Origin: Oscillibacter faecalis_A
GTDB taxonomy: Bacteria; Bacillota; Clostridia; Oscillospirales; Oscillospiraceae
Direction: 5' to 3'
Assembly: GCF_029218125.1 (NCBI RefSeq)
Contig: NZ_JARFXX010000002.1
Location: forward strand, 1-64,000
DNA length: 64,000 bases
Made by a program: the position numbers and the translations under genes. Below are positions 26,783-36,334 of this stretch, one piece after another. How positions within the stretch are numbered: the first letter of the stretch is position 1; every line of letters starts with the position of its first letter. The notes under the pieces are model-generated. The model ran no database searches. It was not told where the DNA came from and saw nothing but the letters and a program-made list of their open reading frames with translations.

Positions 26783-28710
26783 TCCTCAAGAGTCCCTATA
26801 TCAAAAGCACCGGCGGGGCCTCCGGATACCTGCGCTACATCGCGACCCGGGAGCGGGTGGAGCTCATCCCGGATGACCGTCCGCCCACCCGAAAGCAGGA
26901 GCAGCTCATCGTAAAGCTGGTGAAAGACTTCCCGGACAGCAAGACGCTCTATGAGTACGAGGACTACCTGACGAAGCCCACGAAAGTCAACGCCTCTGCG
27001 TTCATCACACTGGCTCTCGAGTCCAACTGGGATGCCATCCATGAGTCAGACCAGTATATGAAGTACATTGCCACCCGGCCTCGTGCTGAGCGCATTGGTA
27101 CCCACGGCCTGTTCGGAGATGACGACGCTGTTTCGCTGGAGAAAGCCATGGCGGAGCTGGAGCGCTACACCGGAAACGTGTGGACGCACATCATCTCCCT
27201 CAAGCGTGAGGATGCTGCCCGGCTCGGCTTCGACAACGCCGCGGCGTGGCGAAATCTCATTCGAGCCCACCGCAACGACATCGCGGCGGCAATGAAGATC
27301 CCGCCCGGTGACTTCCGTTGGTACGCGGCCTTCCACGACGAGGGCGAGCACCCGCACATCCACATGATGGCCTGGTCCGCAAAGCCGGGACAGGCCTACC
27401 TCTCCAAGGAAGGTATCCGTCAGATCAAGTCCAAGCTGACCAATGATATCTTCCGCAACGAAATGCTGCACCTCTACGAACAGAAGTCTGAGTCCAGAGA
27501 CGAGCTGGTACGGGAAGCGCGGCGGGCATTGCTGGAGCTGGTGCAGACCATGCGGGATAGTATGTGCGACCACCCGGATGCCGAGCGGCTCGTGCTGGAG
27601 CTGGCGGCGCAGCTTGAAACGGTCAAGGGCAAGAAGTCCTACGGCTACCTCCCAAAGCGGCTGAAGAAATTGGTGGATGAAATTGTTGATGAGATGGAGC
27701 GGCTCCCCGGCGTGAGCAAGTGCTATGACCAGTGGCTGATGCTCCAGGGCAAGGTGGACAGCTACTATCACGACAAGCCCCAAGAACGCATCCCGCTCTT
27801 ACAGCAAAAAGAGTTCCGGCAGATCAAGAACGCGGTCATTCAGGAAGCGGAGCGCCTGCGGTTGGGTGAGATTACTTTCGAGGAGAAGGGCCTCAATCAG
27901 CAGGACGAACCGGAGGAATACCGAAACGCCTCCTACGCCTACTGGACGCTGCGGGATATCATCCGGGACGAGAGCCTGACCATGGAGGAACGGAGCGACG
28001 CTGTCTCTGAAATGGACAAACTGGCAGAGAACGGCGATATGTATGCCCAGTACTTGATGGGAAAGCTCTGGCAGGACGGACCGTTGCTAATCCCGGACTC
28101 GGTGGAAGCACGGTACTGGTTCGAGCAGGCGGCGGATCAGGGACATCTGGTGGCGCAGTACTCTCTGGCCAAGCTGTACCTCTCCGATGATGTGGAGGTA
28201 CGGGATATACGTCTGGGAATGAATTGGCTGTACACCGCCGCAGTCAACGGCAGCAGCTACGCCATGTATCGGCTGGCCAAAGAGTGTCTCAAAGGCGAAG
28301 TTATCGAAAAGGATACTGAGCACGCCATAGAGTGGTTCGCCGAGTCGGCAGAACGGGGAAACCAGTACGCCCAGTACATGCTGGGCAAGCTGTACCTCAC
28401 CGTAAAGGAAGTTCCCTACGATGAGGAGCAGGCCGTCTACTGGCTGACCCGGTCCGCCGAACAGGACAACCAGTATGCCCAGTACCTCTTGGATCATCTG
28501 GAGGAAAACCGTCCGCCCTCCGCGATGCTGGCGGTGACCCGGCTGCTCCACCACATGAGCCGGGTGTTCCGGGACAACTCCGTACCCAAGTCCCGACCCG
28601 GCGGTATCCAGATCGACCGGAAGCGGCTGAAGAAGCTTCAAGAAAAGCGCATGGCCTTGGGTCATAAACCGGACGACCATGAGGAGCAGTGGCCCAATCT
28701 GACCATGTAA
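26770..28710 (+). CDS. MobL/MobP-type relaxase with Sel1 repeats (element 2)
   Basis: A 646-residue relaxase, clearly homologous throughout to the one at 1897. It has ARLILKSPYIKS, YIATRERVELIPDDRPPT, the histidine cluster HDEGEHPHIH and C-terminal Sel1-like repeats (VAQYSLAKLYLSDDV, YAQYMLGKLYL). The reading frame is intact although its accessory gene is broken. It would nick at the candidate oriT at 26150-26230 and perhaps also at the other two copies. Confidence 0.9.
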   Translation: MARLILKSPYIKSTGGASGYLRYIATRERVELIPDDRPPTRKQEQLIVKLVKDFPDSKTLYEYEDYLTKPTKVNASAFITLALESNWDAIHESDQYMKYIATRPRAERIGTHGLFGDDDAVSLEKAMAELERYTGNVWTHIISLKREDAARLGFDNAAAWRNLIRAHRNDIAAAMKIPPGDFRWYAAFHDEGEHPHIHMMAWSAKPGQAYLSKEGIRQIKSKLTNDIFRNEMLHLYEQKSESRDELVREARRALLELVQTMRDSMCDHPDAERLVLELAAQLETVKGKKSYGYLPKRLKKLVDEIVDEMERLPGVSKCYDQWLMLQGKVDSYYHDKPQERIPLLQQKEFRQIKNAVIQEAERLRLGEITFEEKGLNQQDEPEEYRNASYAYWTLRDIIRDESLTMEERSDAVSEMDKLAENGDMYAQYLMGKLWQDGPLLIPDSVEARYWFEQAADQGHLVAQYSLAKLYLSDDVEVRDIRLGMNWLYTAAVNGSSYAMYRLAKECLKGEVIEKDTEHAIEWFAESAERGNQYAQYMLGKLYLTVKEVPYDEEQAVYWLTRSAEQDNQYAQYLLDHLEENRPPSAMLAVTRLLHHMSRVFRDNSVPKSRPGGIQIDRKRLKKLQEKRMALGHKPDDHEEQWPNLTM

Positions 28711-28746
28711 GTAGCTCAGAAACTGCGCCGCAAAACAAAGAAAAAA
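28711..28746 (+). repeat. Cassette-boundary repeat, copy d
   Basis: GTAGCTCAGAAACTGCGCCG then CAAAACAAAGAAA. It directly follows the relaxase stop, as copy a does after the first relaxase. A short hairpin CCTTCCG-CC-CGGAAGG follows at 28748-28763. Confidence 0.6.
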
Positions 28747-28777
28747 CCCTTCCGCCCGGAAGGTAGAAAGGAACTGA

Positions 28778-28996
28778 ATGAGAAAATCCAAATACAATTC
28801 TTTTGACGAACTCCCGCTGATGCTGACCGTGGAGGATGTGTCCCATGTGCTGGGCATCGGTCTGGCCCACGCTTACGAGGTGGCCCACCGCAGGGATTTC
28901 CCCACCATCACCCTGGGCAGCCGCATCATCGTTCCCCGTGACAAATTCATGGAATGGATCGACGAACAGGCCGCGAAAAAATCTGAAATATTGTGA
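28778..28996 (+). CDS. Excisionase-like HTH protein (element 2)
   Basis: A 72-residue relative of the protein at 78 (SFDELPLMLTVEDVSHVLGI, then IVPRDKFMEWIDEQA). Here it lies directly upstream of the integrase rather than upstream of the replication-type gene. GAAAGGAAC precedes the ATG. It probably directs excision. Confidence 0.8.
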   Translation: MRKSKYNSFDELPLMLTVEDVSHVLGIGLAHAYEVAHRRDFPTITLGSRIIVPRDKFMEWIDEQAAKKSEIL

Positions 28997-29051
28997 TAGC
29001 TATTTCGGAAATTCTGTGGTATGTGTTTGTGTTAAAAAGGAGGGATCATAA
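28994..29051 (+). promoter_or_regulatory. Conserved leader before integrase, copy 3
   Basis: GATAGCTATTTCGG, then CTGTGGTATGTGTTTGTGTT and AAAAAGGAGGG, lead into the start at 29052. It matches the leaders at 3921, 11482, 46271 and 51394. Confidence 0.5.
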
Positions 29052-30281
29052 ATGACCAAGAAACGAGCCAACGGCGAGGGCAGTATCCGCAAAAAGCCCA
29101 GCGGCCTTTGGGAGGGCAGATATACCCAGGGCATCGACCCGGTCACCGGCCGAGCCATCCAGAAAAGCGTGTCCGCCAAGACTCAGGCGGAGTGCAAAGA
29201 AAAGCTGGCGAAAGCCATTCGGGAGAATCGCGGCGTGCCACTCAATCACACGGGCGACTACACCGCAGCGGAGTGGTGCAGACTGTGGTTTGAGACTTAC
29301 AGCAAGCCAAACATCCGCTACAACACCGCCAAGGGCTATGAGGGGATCATTGAACACCACATCATTCCGGCCATCGGCGCGATCAAGCTCAAGCAGCTCT
29401 CGTCCATCCACATCCAAAGAATGTATAACGACCTGAAAGAAAACGGCAGGATGCAGCGTGGGTCGAAGCAGAACGACAAAGCCTTGTCCAACACCTTCGT
29501 GCGGCGTGTCCATGCGGTACTGCAGGCGGCGCTGAAGCAGGCGGTGAAAGAGCGGCTCATCCCGTACAATCCCTGCGAGAACTGCCGCATCCCGCCCAAG
29601 GACAAGAAAGAGATGACCATCCTCCCGCCGGAGAAAATCGGCAGATATCTTCAGGAAGCGGAGAAGTACGGTGTCCTGCCCATGTTCTATCTGGAGTTGT
29701 CCAGCGGCCTGCGCCGAGGAGAACTGCTGGCGCTCCAGTGGGAGGACTTGAATGTAAAAGAGCGCATCCTGACAGTGAACAAGCAGGTCACCCGCATGGA
29801 GGGCGAGCTGGATGTAACAGAGCCGAAAACGAAAAACTCTGTCCGCAAGGTGGCGCTGTCGCAGCAGGCGGTGGACCTGCTGGTGCAGGAGCATGAACAG
29901 CACCCTGACAACCCTATCCTGTTCCCGTCGCCCCGGACAGGCGGCTACTGGAGTCCGGACGCCGTGTCGAGGATCAACCGGAAGCTGCTGAAAAACGCAG
30001 GCATCGAGGAGCATGTACGTTTCCACGACCTCAGACACACATTCGCGACCATGGCGATCTCCAGCGGCGTGGATGTAAAGACCCTGTCCAGTATGCTGGG
30101 CCACTACAGCGCCGGGTTCACGCTGGACACCTACACGCATATCACCAACGATATGCAGAGAGGTGCGGCTGAGAAGATCGGCGGCTTCATGGAATCGGCA
30201 ACGGCAACGACCACGCCGGAACCTCCCGACCCGCCGGAGGAGAGCCGGTGCAAGGTGATTCCGTTCGAAAAAGTGGGGTAA
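29052..30281 (+). CDS. Tyrosine recombinase/integrase (element 2)
   Basis: A complete 409-residue integrase. The arm-binding domain is GEGSIRKKPSGLWEGRYT, followed by a core-binding domain and the catalytic boxes SSGLRRGELLAL, FHDLRHTFATM, LGHYS and TLDTYTHI. Unlike elements 1 and 3, this module has a single recombinase. It lies next to the tRNA-Pro half-site at 31975 with one cargo gene between, and is the likely integrase of element 2. Confidence 0.92.
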   Translation: MTKKRANGEGSIRKKPSGLWEGRYTQGIDPVTGRAIQKSVSAKTQAECKEKLAKAIRENRGVPLNHTGDYTAAEWCRLWFETYSKPNIRYNTAKGYEGIIEHHIIPAIGAIKLKQLSSIHIQRMYNDLKENGRMQRGSKQNDKALSNTFVRRVHAVLQAALKQAVKERLIPYNPCENCRIPPKDKKEMTILPPEKIGRYLQEAEKYGVLPMFYLELSSGLRRGELLALQWEDLNVKERILTVNKQVTRMEGELDVTEPKTKNSVRKVALSQQAVDLLVQEHEQHPDNPILFPSPRTGGYWSPDAVSRINRKLLKNAGIEEHVRFHDLRHTFATMAISSGVDVKTLSSMLGHYSAGFTLDTYTHITNDMQRGAAEKIGGFMESATATTTPEPPDPPEESRCKVIPFEKVG

Positions 30282-30292
30282 GAACGAAAGTT

Positions 30293-30320
30293 GCCCAAGG
30301 GACAAATGCGTCCCTTGGGC
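30293..30320. terminator. Terminator after the integrase
   Basis: An 11-bp perfect stem, GCCCAAGGGAC (30293-30303) and GTCCCTTGGGC (30310-30320), lies between convergent genes. Confidence 0.65.
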
Positions 30321-30349
30321 GTCCATTTTCTGTTGTAAGGAAAACTCCC

Positions 30350-31633
30350 TCATTTTTTGTGCGAAGGCAAATAGTATACTTTCCCATCCTTCGAAATCAA
30401 CTGCACATCTTCAACATAGAGGTCTGAGCTATCATGGTGCAGTTCATTGTGTCCGCCAACCTGCGAATCGATCATACCAGCAGTTCGTTCAGATATGGAG
30501 CAGAAATTCCACGCATCATTTATCAGTCCGGGGATGAAATGAATAGCTTTATCCCAACCACCCCTCTTCCGGTGTATTTCTGCAGTATCGACACTAAGAC
30601 GTTTCGTGGTTCCTTGATGCCAATGCGTTAGGCGAGTTTGTGTTTCCTCGACTTGCTGAGTATAGGTCGGTAGCAATGCGGTACACTGCTCTCTGGACAC
30701 TGCACCGAGATGCAGGGTGAATCTCAGGTCAGAAATCTTATAGAGCATTTTCAGTAAGGTGTTCTGATAAATGTACCAGTTCTGAGCTTCTTGCAATTCC
30801 TTTTCATAGGCTTCAAAATCGAGGTCAGTTTTCTTTGCGAAGCCTGCCAAGGTGAGATTGGCTTGCCCTAAAAGCTTAGTGCATTCTTCTTCCAGACTAT
30901 CCAACTGTGCGATTTTAGAAAGCCTCAATTCATCGTTTTCAAGAATCTCCCCCTGAAACTCAGCGATTGTCTTAACATGGTTGACCAGAGAGAAAACCCG
31001 GCTCCGCTACTCATTGTCTTGGAAATCCGAAATTTTTGAGATGCCGTCACTGATCTGTCCTAACTCTGCGTTGATTTGTGTCATGTAATATTGACCAACA
31101 ACCATTGATGCGACACCCATTGCGGCTGCAGCTGTGTTGGCAACAACAGCGCTACCTTTCTGCGCTTCAACTGCAACTAAATTTGCGTGCCCTTGGATAC
31201 CATCTGCACCACGATAGAAACCTCGAACAGCACCTTCCATTCCTCTGGAATTCGTTAGTTTTGCTCCGGCAGGAATAATAGCACGATACAAAACCTCTCC
31301 TTGGGCTTCTACAGCTTGGCCAGCGTTATTCACGGCGTTGCCGGCTTGTGCCAAATTGGGAATAAGGTTGTTGACTCGAGCCAAAACCTTGCTGTCTGTG
31401 ATCTCAACCAAACTGCCTTCTTCGCTGATAGCTTCGGCAGGTAGCATTTCTACTTGAATGACCAAATCATGTGCAGACTCACCTTGCGGCGCAGACAGGG
31501 ATAGTTCTTCGTCTTCTTTGGGTGACACAGAGACTGTTGGTGTCACTGTGGCTTTCGACTTGGGTTTGAAAAATATACGCGCACCAATAGCAACGATTGC
31601 TATGAGGCAAATGCCAATTACTATGTACTCCAT
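30350..31633 (-). pseudogene. Membrane-anchored protein interrupted by an amber codon
   Basis: One frame of about 427 codons broken by TAG at 31007-31009. The sequence before it (GISKISDFQDNE) and after it (RSRVFSLVNHVKTIAEFQGE) reads on in the same frame. The N-terminus has one membrane segment (IVIGICLIAIVAIGARIFF). A Gly/Ala-rich middle (QAGNAVNNAGQAVEAQGEV) and a helical C-terminal part follow. AAAGGAGG precedes ATG 31633. It occupies the cargo slot of element 2. The family is not recognised. Without readthrough, only the 208-residue anchored N-terminal part is made. Confidence 0.7.
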
Positions 31634-31938
31634 ATATGGTTGTACCTCCTTTTCTACTCTATAAAAGAGGTTGTAAATTTCGCGAGATTACATCGGCAAG
31701 GATTATGCCTACGCATGAAATTCCTATCATAATTTATTATAGTGAAGATTACGCTCAATTTCAATCGCCGTATCGTCTGATATGCGAATTCTTGGGGGTT
31801 CGTTTGCTGTTAGGGATTGGTTAGGGATTTAGCGGCCTTCGGCATTCCTCCATACCAAGGGTGCAACGGCCATTTTACCTCTCTGACCACAGTTGAAATG
31901 TGGCCAAATGCAGTCTGAAAGTCGAACTTTTAACGCAG
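31634..31938 (+). other. Intergenic region left of the second tRNA-Pro half-site
   Basis: An AT-rich stretch that should hold the promoter of the minus-strand membrane gene. No gene is supported. Confidence 0.4.
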
Positions 31939-31964
31939 AAAAACCGCCTAAAAAGGCGGTTTTT
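31939..31964. terminator. Terminator next to tRNA-Pro half-site 2
   Basis: AAAAACCGCC (31939-31948) and GGCGGTTTTT (31955-31964) form a 10-bp stem. It takes the same position as the hairpins at 9104 and 56931. Confidence 0.75.
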
Positions 31965-31974
31965 CAAAGAAAGG

Positions 31975-32019
31975 TGGTCGGAGTGCAGGGACTCGAACCC
32001 TGGGCCTCCTGCTCCCAAA
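31975..32019 (-). tRNA. 3' half of a tRNA-Pro(UGG); attachment site between elements 2 and 3
   Basis: On the minus strand this is loop TTTGGGA, stem GCAGG, variable AGGCC, T arm CAGGG-TTCGAGT-CCCTG, acceptor CACTCCG, A and CCA. The tRNA similarity ends after the anticodon loop at 32019. The acceptor would need CGGAGTG as partner, which I do not find in the window. It is therefore probably an element-carried 3' half rather than a native gene. The core CTCCCAAA lies at 32012-32019. Confidence 0.8.
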
Positions 32020-32275
32020 CTTATTGAGAACACTTTTTCTGCTCATTTATAGCAGTTTTTTGTGCTTTTTAATTTGTTTTACTTACTCTTTGACGCTCTT
32101 ATCTCCGCTGTTTCCGGGTGTTCCAGAGCCGTCTGTGGTAATCTATGTGGTCAAAAACGCTTCCCGCCCGGTTTCCGGTGAAGATTCACCGGTGCCGGAC
32201 GGGAAGCGTTTCTCATTGCTGTTGGCTGCATTGTAACTCTGAGCAGGGTGTTATGCAAGTGGTTTCTGCGGGGTG
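32020..32275 (+). other. Left subterminal region of element 3
   Basis: It contains TGTGGTAATCTATGTGGTCA near 32134-32152, which resembles the TGTGGT words at other element ends. A large hairpin follows at 32155-32211 (outer arms AAACGCTTCCCG and CGGGAAGCGTTT). No gene is supported. Confidence 0.45.
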
Positions 32276-32309
32276 GCGGCTCAGAAGCTGCGGCGCTATA
32301 GACAAAGAA
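32276..32309 (+). repeat. Cassette-boundary repeat, copy e
   Basis: GCGGCTCAGAAGCTGCGGCG then CTATAGACAAAGAA. It precedes the Fic cassette. Confidence 0.6.
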
Positions 32310-32362
32310 GAGTGAGTTTACAGCATGAAAATAATCGCAGGCTCTTTTCCATCAACTGAGTA

Positions 32363-32449
32363 TAAATCCCTTAATACAGGCATAATAGTAAGGGATTTAT
32401 GGCACAGCCCATTGACTATTCCCTTATTTTATATTATCATTTAAGGGAA
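32363..32449 (+). promoter_or_regulatory. Fic promoter with two operator-like inverted repeats
   Basis: A TTGACT box (32412-32417) and TATCAT (32435-32440), 17 bases apart, form a promoter. Two related inverted repeats flank and overlap it: TAAATCCCTTA/TAAGGGATTTA at 32363-32399, and TTCCCTTA/TAAGGGAA at 32419-32449 across the -10 box. This suggests repression, possibly by the winged-helix tail of the Fic protein itself. Confidence 0.6.
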
Positions 32450-32468
32450 AACGAATGGAGGTGAGGGA

Positions 32469-33515
32469 GTGAGAACCTTCAATTACTCTGCAATCAAGGA
32501 GCAGAAGTGGGACTCGGATGTTCTTGGCCTGATTGCGGCCATATACAAGGAAGTCGGCAAGCAGGAACTGTATTTGAAGCAGCGCCCGGAGGAACTCGAA
32601 AAGCTCGTGGAGATCGCCAAAATACAGAGTACTGAGGCATCGAATGCCATTGAGGGCATCGTTACCACGAGTACCCGAATCCGGCAGCTCGTCGAGGAGA
32701 AAACTATGCCGAGGAACCGTGACGAGCAGGAAATTGCCGGATATCGCGATGTGCTGAGTATCATTCACGAGAGCTTTGATGCGATTCCAATTACGCAGAA
32801 CTACATCCTGCAGCTTCACAAAATTCTGTACAGCCACATGAATAACCCGCTTGCGGGGCGCACAAAAAGTGTGCAGAATTATATCACCGCTACCTACCCG
32901 GACGGTCATGTGGAAACGCTGTTCACGCCGCTTGCCCCTTACGAAACGCCGGAAGCGCTGGACAGAATCTGCGAGGAATACAACCGAGTAATCGGGAATA
33001 TGGAACTGGAGCCGTTGATTGCAATTCCGGTTTTCATCCATGATTTTCTGTGCATCCACCCCTTCAATGACGGCAACGGACGAATGAGCCGATTGCTCAC
33101 AACGCTGCTTCTGTACCGAAACGGCTTTTATGTCGGCAAGTATATCTCCCTTGAAGCCAAAATCGCCAAAAATGAAGATCTGTACTACGATGCGCTTGCA
33201 CAGGCGCAAACCGGCTGGCACGAAGGCACGGAAGATGTAGTGCCATTCATCAAGTACCTGCTCGGGACGATCCTTGCGGCCTATAAGGACTTTGAGGATC
33301 GTGCGGCGCTGGTAGAAACCAAGCTGCCCGCACTGGAAATGGTGTGCAGAGCAAGCAAGAATAGAATTGGACGATTCAATAAGCAGGACATCCGGGAGTT
33401 CTGTCCAACGCTCAGCGACAGTTCCATAGAGGGGGCCTTGCGCAAGCTGGTCGCAGCCGGTGAGTTGAAAAAAGAAGGAAAAGGTAAAAACACCTGCTAT
33501 TTCAGACTGAATTAA
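32469..33515 (+). CDS. Fic family protein (AMPylase-type) with winged-helix tail
   Basis: A 348-residue Fic protein. Fic domains transfer AMP or related groups to target proteins. The catalytic motif HPFNDGNGRMSR begins at His197. An N-terminal inhibitory-helix motif (STEASNAIEG) and a flap region are present, so it is a self-inhibited class. The C-terminus is a winged helix (FNKQDIREFCPTLSDSSIEG). The start is GTG 32469 after a GGAGG site. It is a lone gene with its own promoter and terminator. It could be a toxin, a regulator or a defence factor. Confidence 0.88.
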   Translation: MRTFNYSAIKEQKWDSDVLGLIAAIYKEVGKQELYLKQRPEELEKLVEIAKIQSTEASNAIEGIVTTSTRIRQLVEEKTMPRNRDEQEIAGYRDVLSIIHESFDAIPITQNYILQLHKILYSHMNNPLAGRTKSVQNYITATYPDGHVETLFTPLAPYETPEALDRICEEYNRVIGNMELEPLIAIPVFIHDFLCIHPFNDGNGRMSRLLTTLLLYRNGFYVGKYISLEAKIAKNEDLYYDALAQAQTGWHEGTEDVVPFIKYLLGTILAAYKDFEDRAALVETKLPALEMVCRASKNRIGRFNKQDIREFCPTLSDSSIEGALRKLVAAGELKKEGKGKNTCYFRLN

Positions 33516-33532
33516 ATTTCCGTCAAATTAGA

Positions 33533-33570
33533 GGGCCGCACCTGTTCATACGAGCAGGTGCGGCCCTTTT
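33533..33570 (+). terminator. Terminator after the Fic gene
   Basis: GGGCCGCACCTG (33533-33544) and CAGGTGCGGCCC (33555-33566) form a 12-bp stem followed by TTTT. Confidence 0.85.
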
Positions 33571-33719
33571 GTCCCTTTTGAGGAAGTCACTGTGCCATTC
33601 AAAGTTTGCGACACAATGGATAAGAGAATAGGGTACTGTTAATCAAATAGAAGATATCTCTATTTGACTGTAGTCGTGATATATTCCCTTACTTCATTCC
33701 ACATGGTTCTTGTCTCTCA

Positions 33720-34259
33720 TTATCCAATTTCTGAACATTCCATTGGATCTTTCAGCAGTGCAAGAATGTTATTGATCCGCTGGTCACCATATTCATCATC
33801 AGGGGTTCCAGGGCGCACAACCAGCATCTCATACATATACTCGATGCCACCTCTGGCATAGCTGTTAAAGAGCTCCATACCTGCGTCATGCTCTTCCTTG
33901 GTCTCAGGGATCCGAAATGCGCTACGAATGCGTTCCTCTTCGTTGAGACCACGGCTTTCATCAAGCATTAACACCAGCTTCATAATTGGCGCTAATGTTT
34001 GATATGTATCGGTCAGCTGCATCATCTGGACTGTACGCCGCTTGTCATCTCCTGCTCGATCGTCGGGCAGACGACGCTTAATTCGGAGACCAATAACAGC
34101 CGCAATTGCATAAAGATCGACTAAGCGTTTTACCATGGATTCCTGGACTTTGTTTTGAACCCACATCTTATCGACATATTCCTTAAAACGGCCATTGATA
34201 AAGACTTCGCTGGTCTTAAAATACTCAAAGGTATGGGGCGGTTCTTTTTTTGCTGCCAT
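33720..34259 (-). CDS. Uncharacterised last gene of the Ssp-type operon
   Basis: A 179-residue mostly helical protein (FINGRFKEYVDKMWVQNKVQ, GGIEYMYEMLVVRPG). Its start touches the stop of the SMC-like gene (shared base 34259), so it is translated with that operon. No domain is recognised. By position it is probably a partner of the SMC-like ATPase in the restriction half of the phosphorothioation system. Confidence 0.65.
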   Translation of the reverse strand: MAAKKEPPHTFEYFKTSEVFINGRFKEYVDKMWVQNKVQESMVKRLVDLYAIAAVIGLRIKRRLPDDRAGDDKRRTVQMMQLTDTYQTLAPIMKLVLMLDESRGLNEEERIRSAFRIPETKEEHDAGMELFNSYARGGIEYMYEMLVVRPGTPDDEYGDQRINNILALLKDPMECSEIG

Positions 34260-36334
34260 TATTCGGACCCTCCTCTCTCGATAGTAGAGCTATTAGCTTT
34301 CTCTTCCTTATTCACACGATAGCAATATTCAGGCAAGACAAATTCTTCAAGACCAGAAGAGGCCCAGTCTTTATCCAGCATAAAAATGATAACCTGCTCC
34401 GCAAATTCCGGAAGTTTTTTCGCAACCAAACTGGTGTTTTCATTGCTCAGAGTGGAGAACGGGCCATCCAAAACCAGAGGCAGGTTGATGATGCCACTGT
34501 CCATCTCACCTTCGTCGGCTTCCTCCGCAACCTTACGCCGTGCTAACTCAAGCACAGAGACGATGTAAACAAAGTTGATAGCGGTCGCCTCACCGTTCGA
34601 AAGGTTCTGTTCCTCATAGTCCATGGAGCCACCTACGCTGTGGTAATACACATGGATACGGTAGTCATCTTCCAGTTTGGCATATTTTTCACCGTCGTTG
34701 AACATTTTATCGAAGTTCTCAGCAATGATTTCATTCAACTGCTCAAACACGCCACTCTGTTTCTTTTTTAGTTGACGATCGGCCATAGCGTAGACTGCCT
34801 CTGCATAAGCAATGGCTCGGTTGACAGACTCGTTTGCCTCATTTTGACGGGATAGAACATCAAGCTGCTGATTCTTACTATCACGGCTTTCTTTTGCATA
34901 TTCAAGATGAGCTATATACTCATTTCGCTTTTGCTCATGGTCGCGGCACAATTTAACCCATATGTTATAGTTTCTCCGGAGAGCAGCGATATTGGCCTTC
35001 CGATCCATCTTCTTTTCCAAAGCATCCTTCTCATCGGCCTTTTCATAGATTCGATCTTGAATAGAGTCGAAATCTTCTGCCTTATCCTCAACATCGGAAA
35101 TCAATGACTGCGCATTATATTTCCAATCGCAGAGCAAATCGCGAAACTTTCCTGCAGCGCCGCCAATCATTTCGGGAGGAATGACCTTGCGAAGTTGCAT
35201 GAGGTTTTTATACGCCTCAGAATCTTCGCTCAAATCCCTGCCACAGAGACATTTTCCGAGATGAATCAGATAATCAACAGTATCAACAGTAACACCAGGA
35301 ATATCTTTTCCCTCAAGATCAACCTTAGAAAGAAGTGCATCCACCTGAGGTAACATTTCGCCGGCGAAGAATCGAGCAGAACTACTAAACAATTTAACAA
35401 CATCGGCATAGTAATTCTCGCGATCTTCTTCCATATTGGAAATGTCTTTTTCCAATATGGAAAACTTTTTTTGATCTTCTTCAACTTGGCGATTATCGTT
35501 CAAATCTTTAGCCAGTTTGTCGCGCTCACGCTGAGAAGTTTCAAGAGCGTCCTCTTCATCCTTGATTTGGCGCTCATATTGGTCAATGGAATCATCTAAC
35601 GCCTTGATTTCTGCCTGCAGACGGTCATACTCGTCGCCGGAACCCTTAATGCGTTCGCGGAGAGTCTTTAGTACAGTTTTTCCTTGACCATCTTTGATAT
35701 GCTTCATCATTTCAATGAGGCCAGTAACACCGAGAATGGTATTGATGGACCCCTTCACTTCACTCTTAGCGGCCTTTGCATCGCCCCAACGCTCACCGTC
35801 GAAGAAGAAGTAACTGGACAAGCTACGGGGAAGCATATTTTCAATTGTCTCTTGGACGCACCCCTGCTTATACTTCTTTTCATCGGCACCGGCGTTTGCA
35901 CCATTGTTATTGATAACTTTACCAGGAATACCATCCTGAATAATAATCATGGTCAGCTTGGACTCGCCGTCCTGGGCAATCGCTAAATTGCGGTCTCCAG
36001 AAGGCTTCAGTTTGAAATATGCAGTTCTGGTAAATTTCCACTGGGTATTCCCATCGCGGATCACAATTTCAACAGAAACAGTTTGCCGACTTTCTGGGGA
36101 CATTGTTGCAATAATTTCATTGTTCAGAAGGACGATATCCTTCTTTTTTGTGTAGTTGGTAGTATTGAGTTCCTCAAATAGCCCCCAACGAAACGCCTGC
36201 GCAAGGGTTGTTTTTCCAAAAGCATTATCGCCCAAAACGACAGTTACATTTTTGGTGTTATTACAAGAAAAACGAATCTCGGTTTCGCCCTTGTAGCGCA
36301 TAAAATTATGTAGTTTAATACTTTCAAATTTCAT
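34259..36334 (-). CDS. DndD/SMC-like ATPase of the phosphorothioation island
   Basis: A 691-residue ABC/SMC-type ATPase resembling DndD. The Walker A is GDNAFGKTT (35-43). A long central coiled coil (about 210-560) contains a CLCGRDL motif near its middle, like a Rad50-type hook. The C-terminal signature is NLSNGEATAINFVY with the Walker B/D-loop LVLDGPFSTLSNEN. Such ATPases in Dnd/Ssp loci couple DNA recognition to sulfur modification or restriction. Which Ssp letter it corresponds to cannot be decided here. Confidence 0.78.
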   Translation of the reverse strand: MKFESIKLHNFMRYKGETEIRFSCNNTKNVTVVLGDNAFGKTTLAQAFRWGLFEELNTTNYTKKKDIVLLNNEIIATMSPESRQTVSVEIVIRDGNTQWKFTRTAYFKLKPSGDRNLAIAQDGESKLTMIIIQDGIPGKVINNNGANAGADEKKYKQGCVQETIENMLPRSLSSYFFFDGERWGDAKAAKSEVKGSINTILGVTGLIEMMKHIKDGQGKTVLKTLRERIKGSGDEYDRLQAEIKALDDSIDQYERQIKDEEDALETSQRERDKLAKDLNDNRQVEEDQKKFSILEKDISNMEEDRENYYADVVKLFSSSARFFAGEMLPQVDALLSKVDLEGKDIPGVTVDTVDYLIHLGKCLCGRDLSEDSEAYKNLMQLRKVIPPEMIGGAAGKFRDLLCDWKYNAQSLISDVEDKAEDFDSIQDRIYEKADEKDALEKKMDRKANIAALRRNYNIWVKLCRDHEQKRNEYIAHLEYAKESRDSKNQQLDVLSRQNEANESVNRAIAYAEAVYAMADRQLKKKQSGVFEQLNEIIAENFDKMFNDGEKYAKLEDDYRIHVYYHSVGGSMDYEEQNLSNGEATAINFVYIVSVLELARRKVAEEADEGEMDSGIINLPLVLDGPFSTLSNENTSLVAKKLPEFAEQVIIFMLDKDWASSGLEEFVLPEYCYRVNKEEKANSSTIERGGSE

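Noticed and set aside
29046..30353. Long minus-strand open frame opposite the element 2 integrase
   Set aside because: It is a shadow frame of the same kind; the plus strand encodes a complete tyrosine recombinase.
20300..31009. Stop-codon reassignment to explain the in-frame TAA and TAG
   Set aside because: TAA, TAG and TGA all end other clear genes here, and the lesions are of mixed type including frameshifts, so ordinary decay is simpler.
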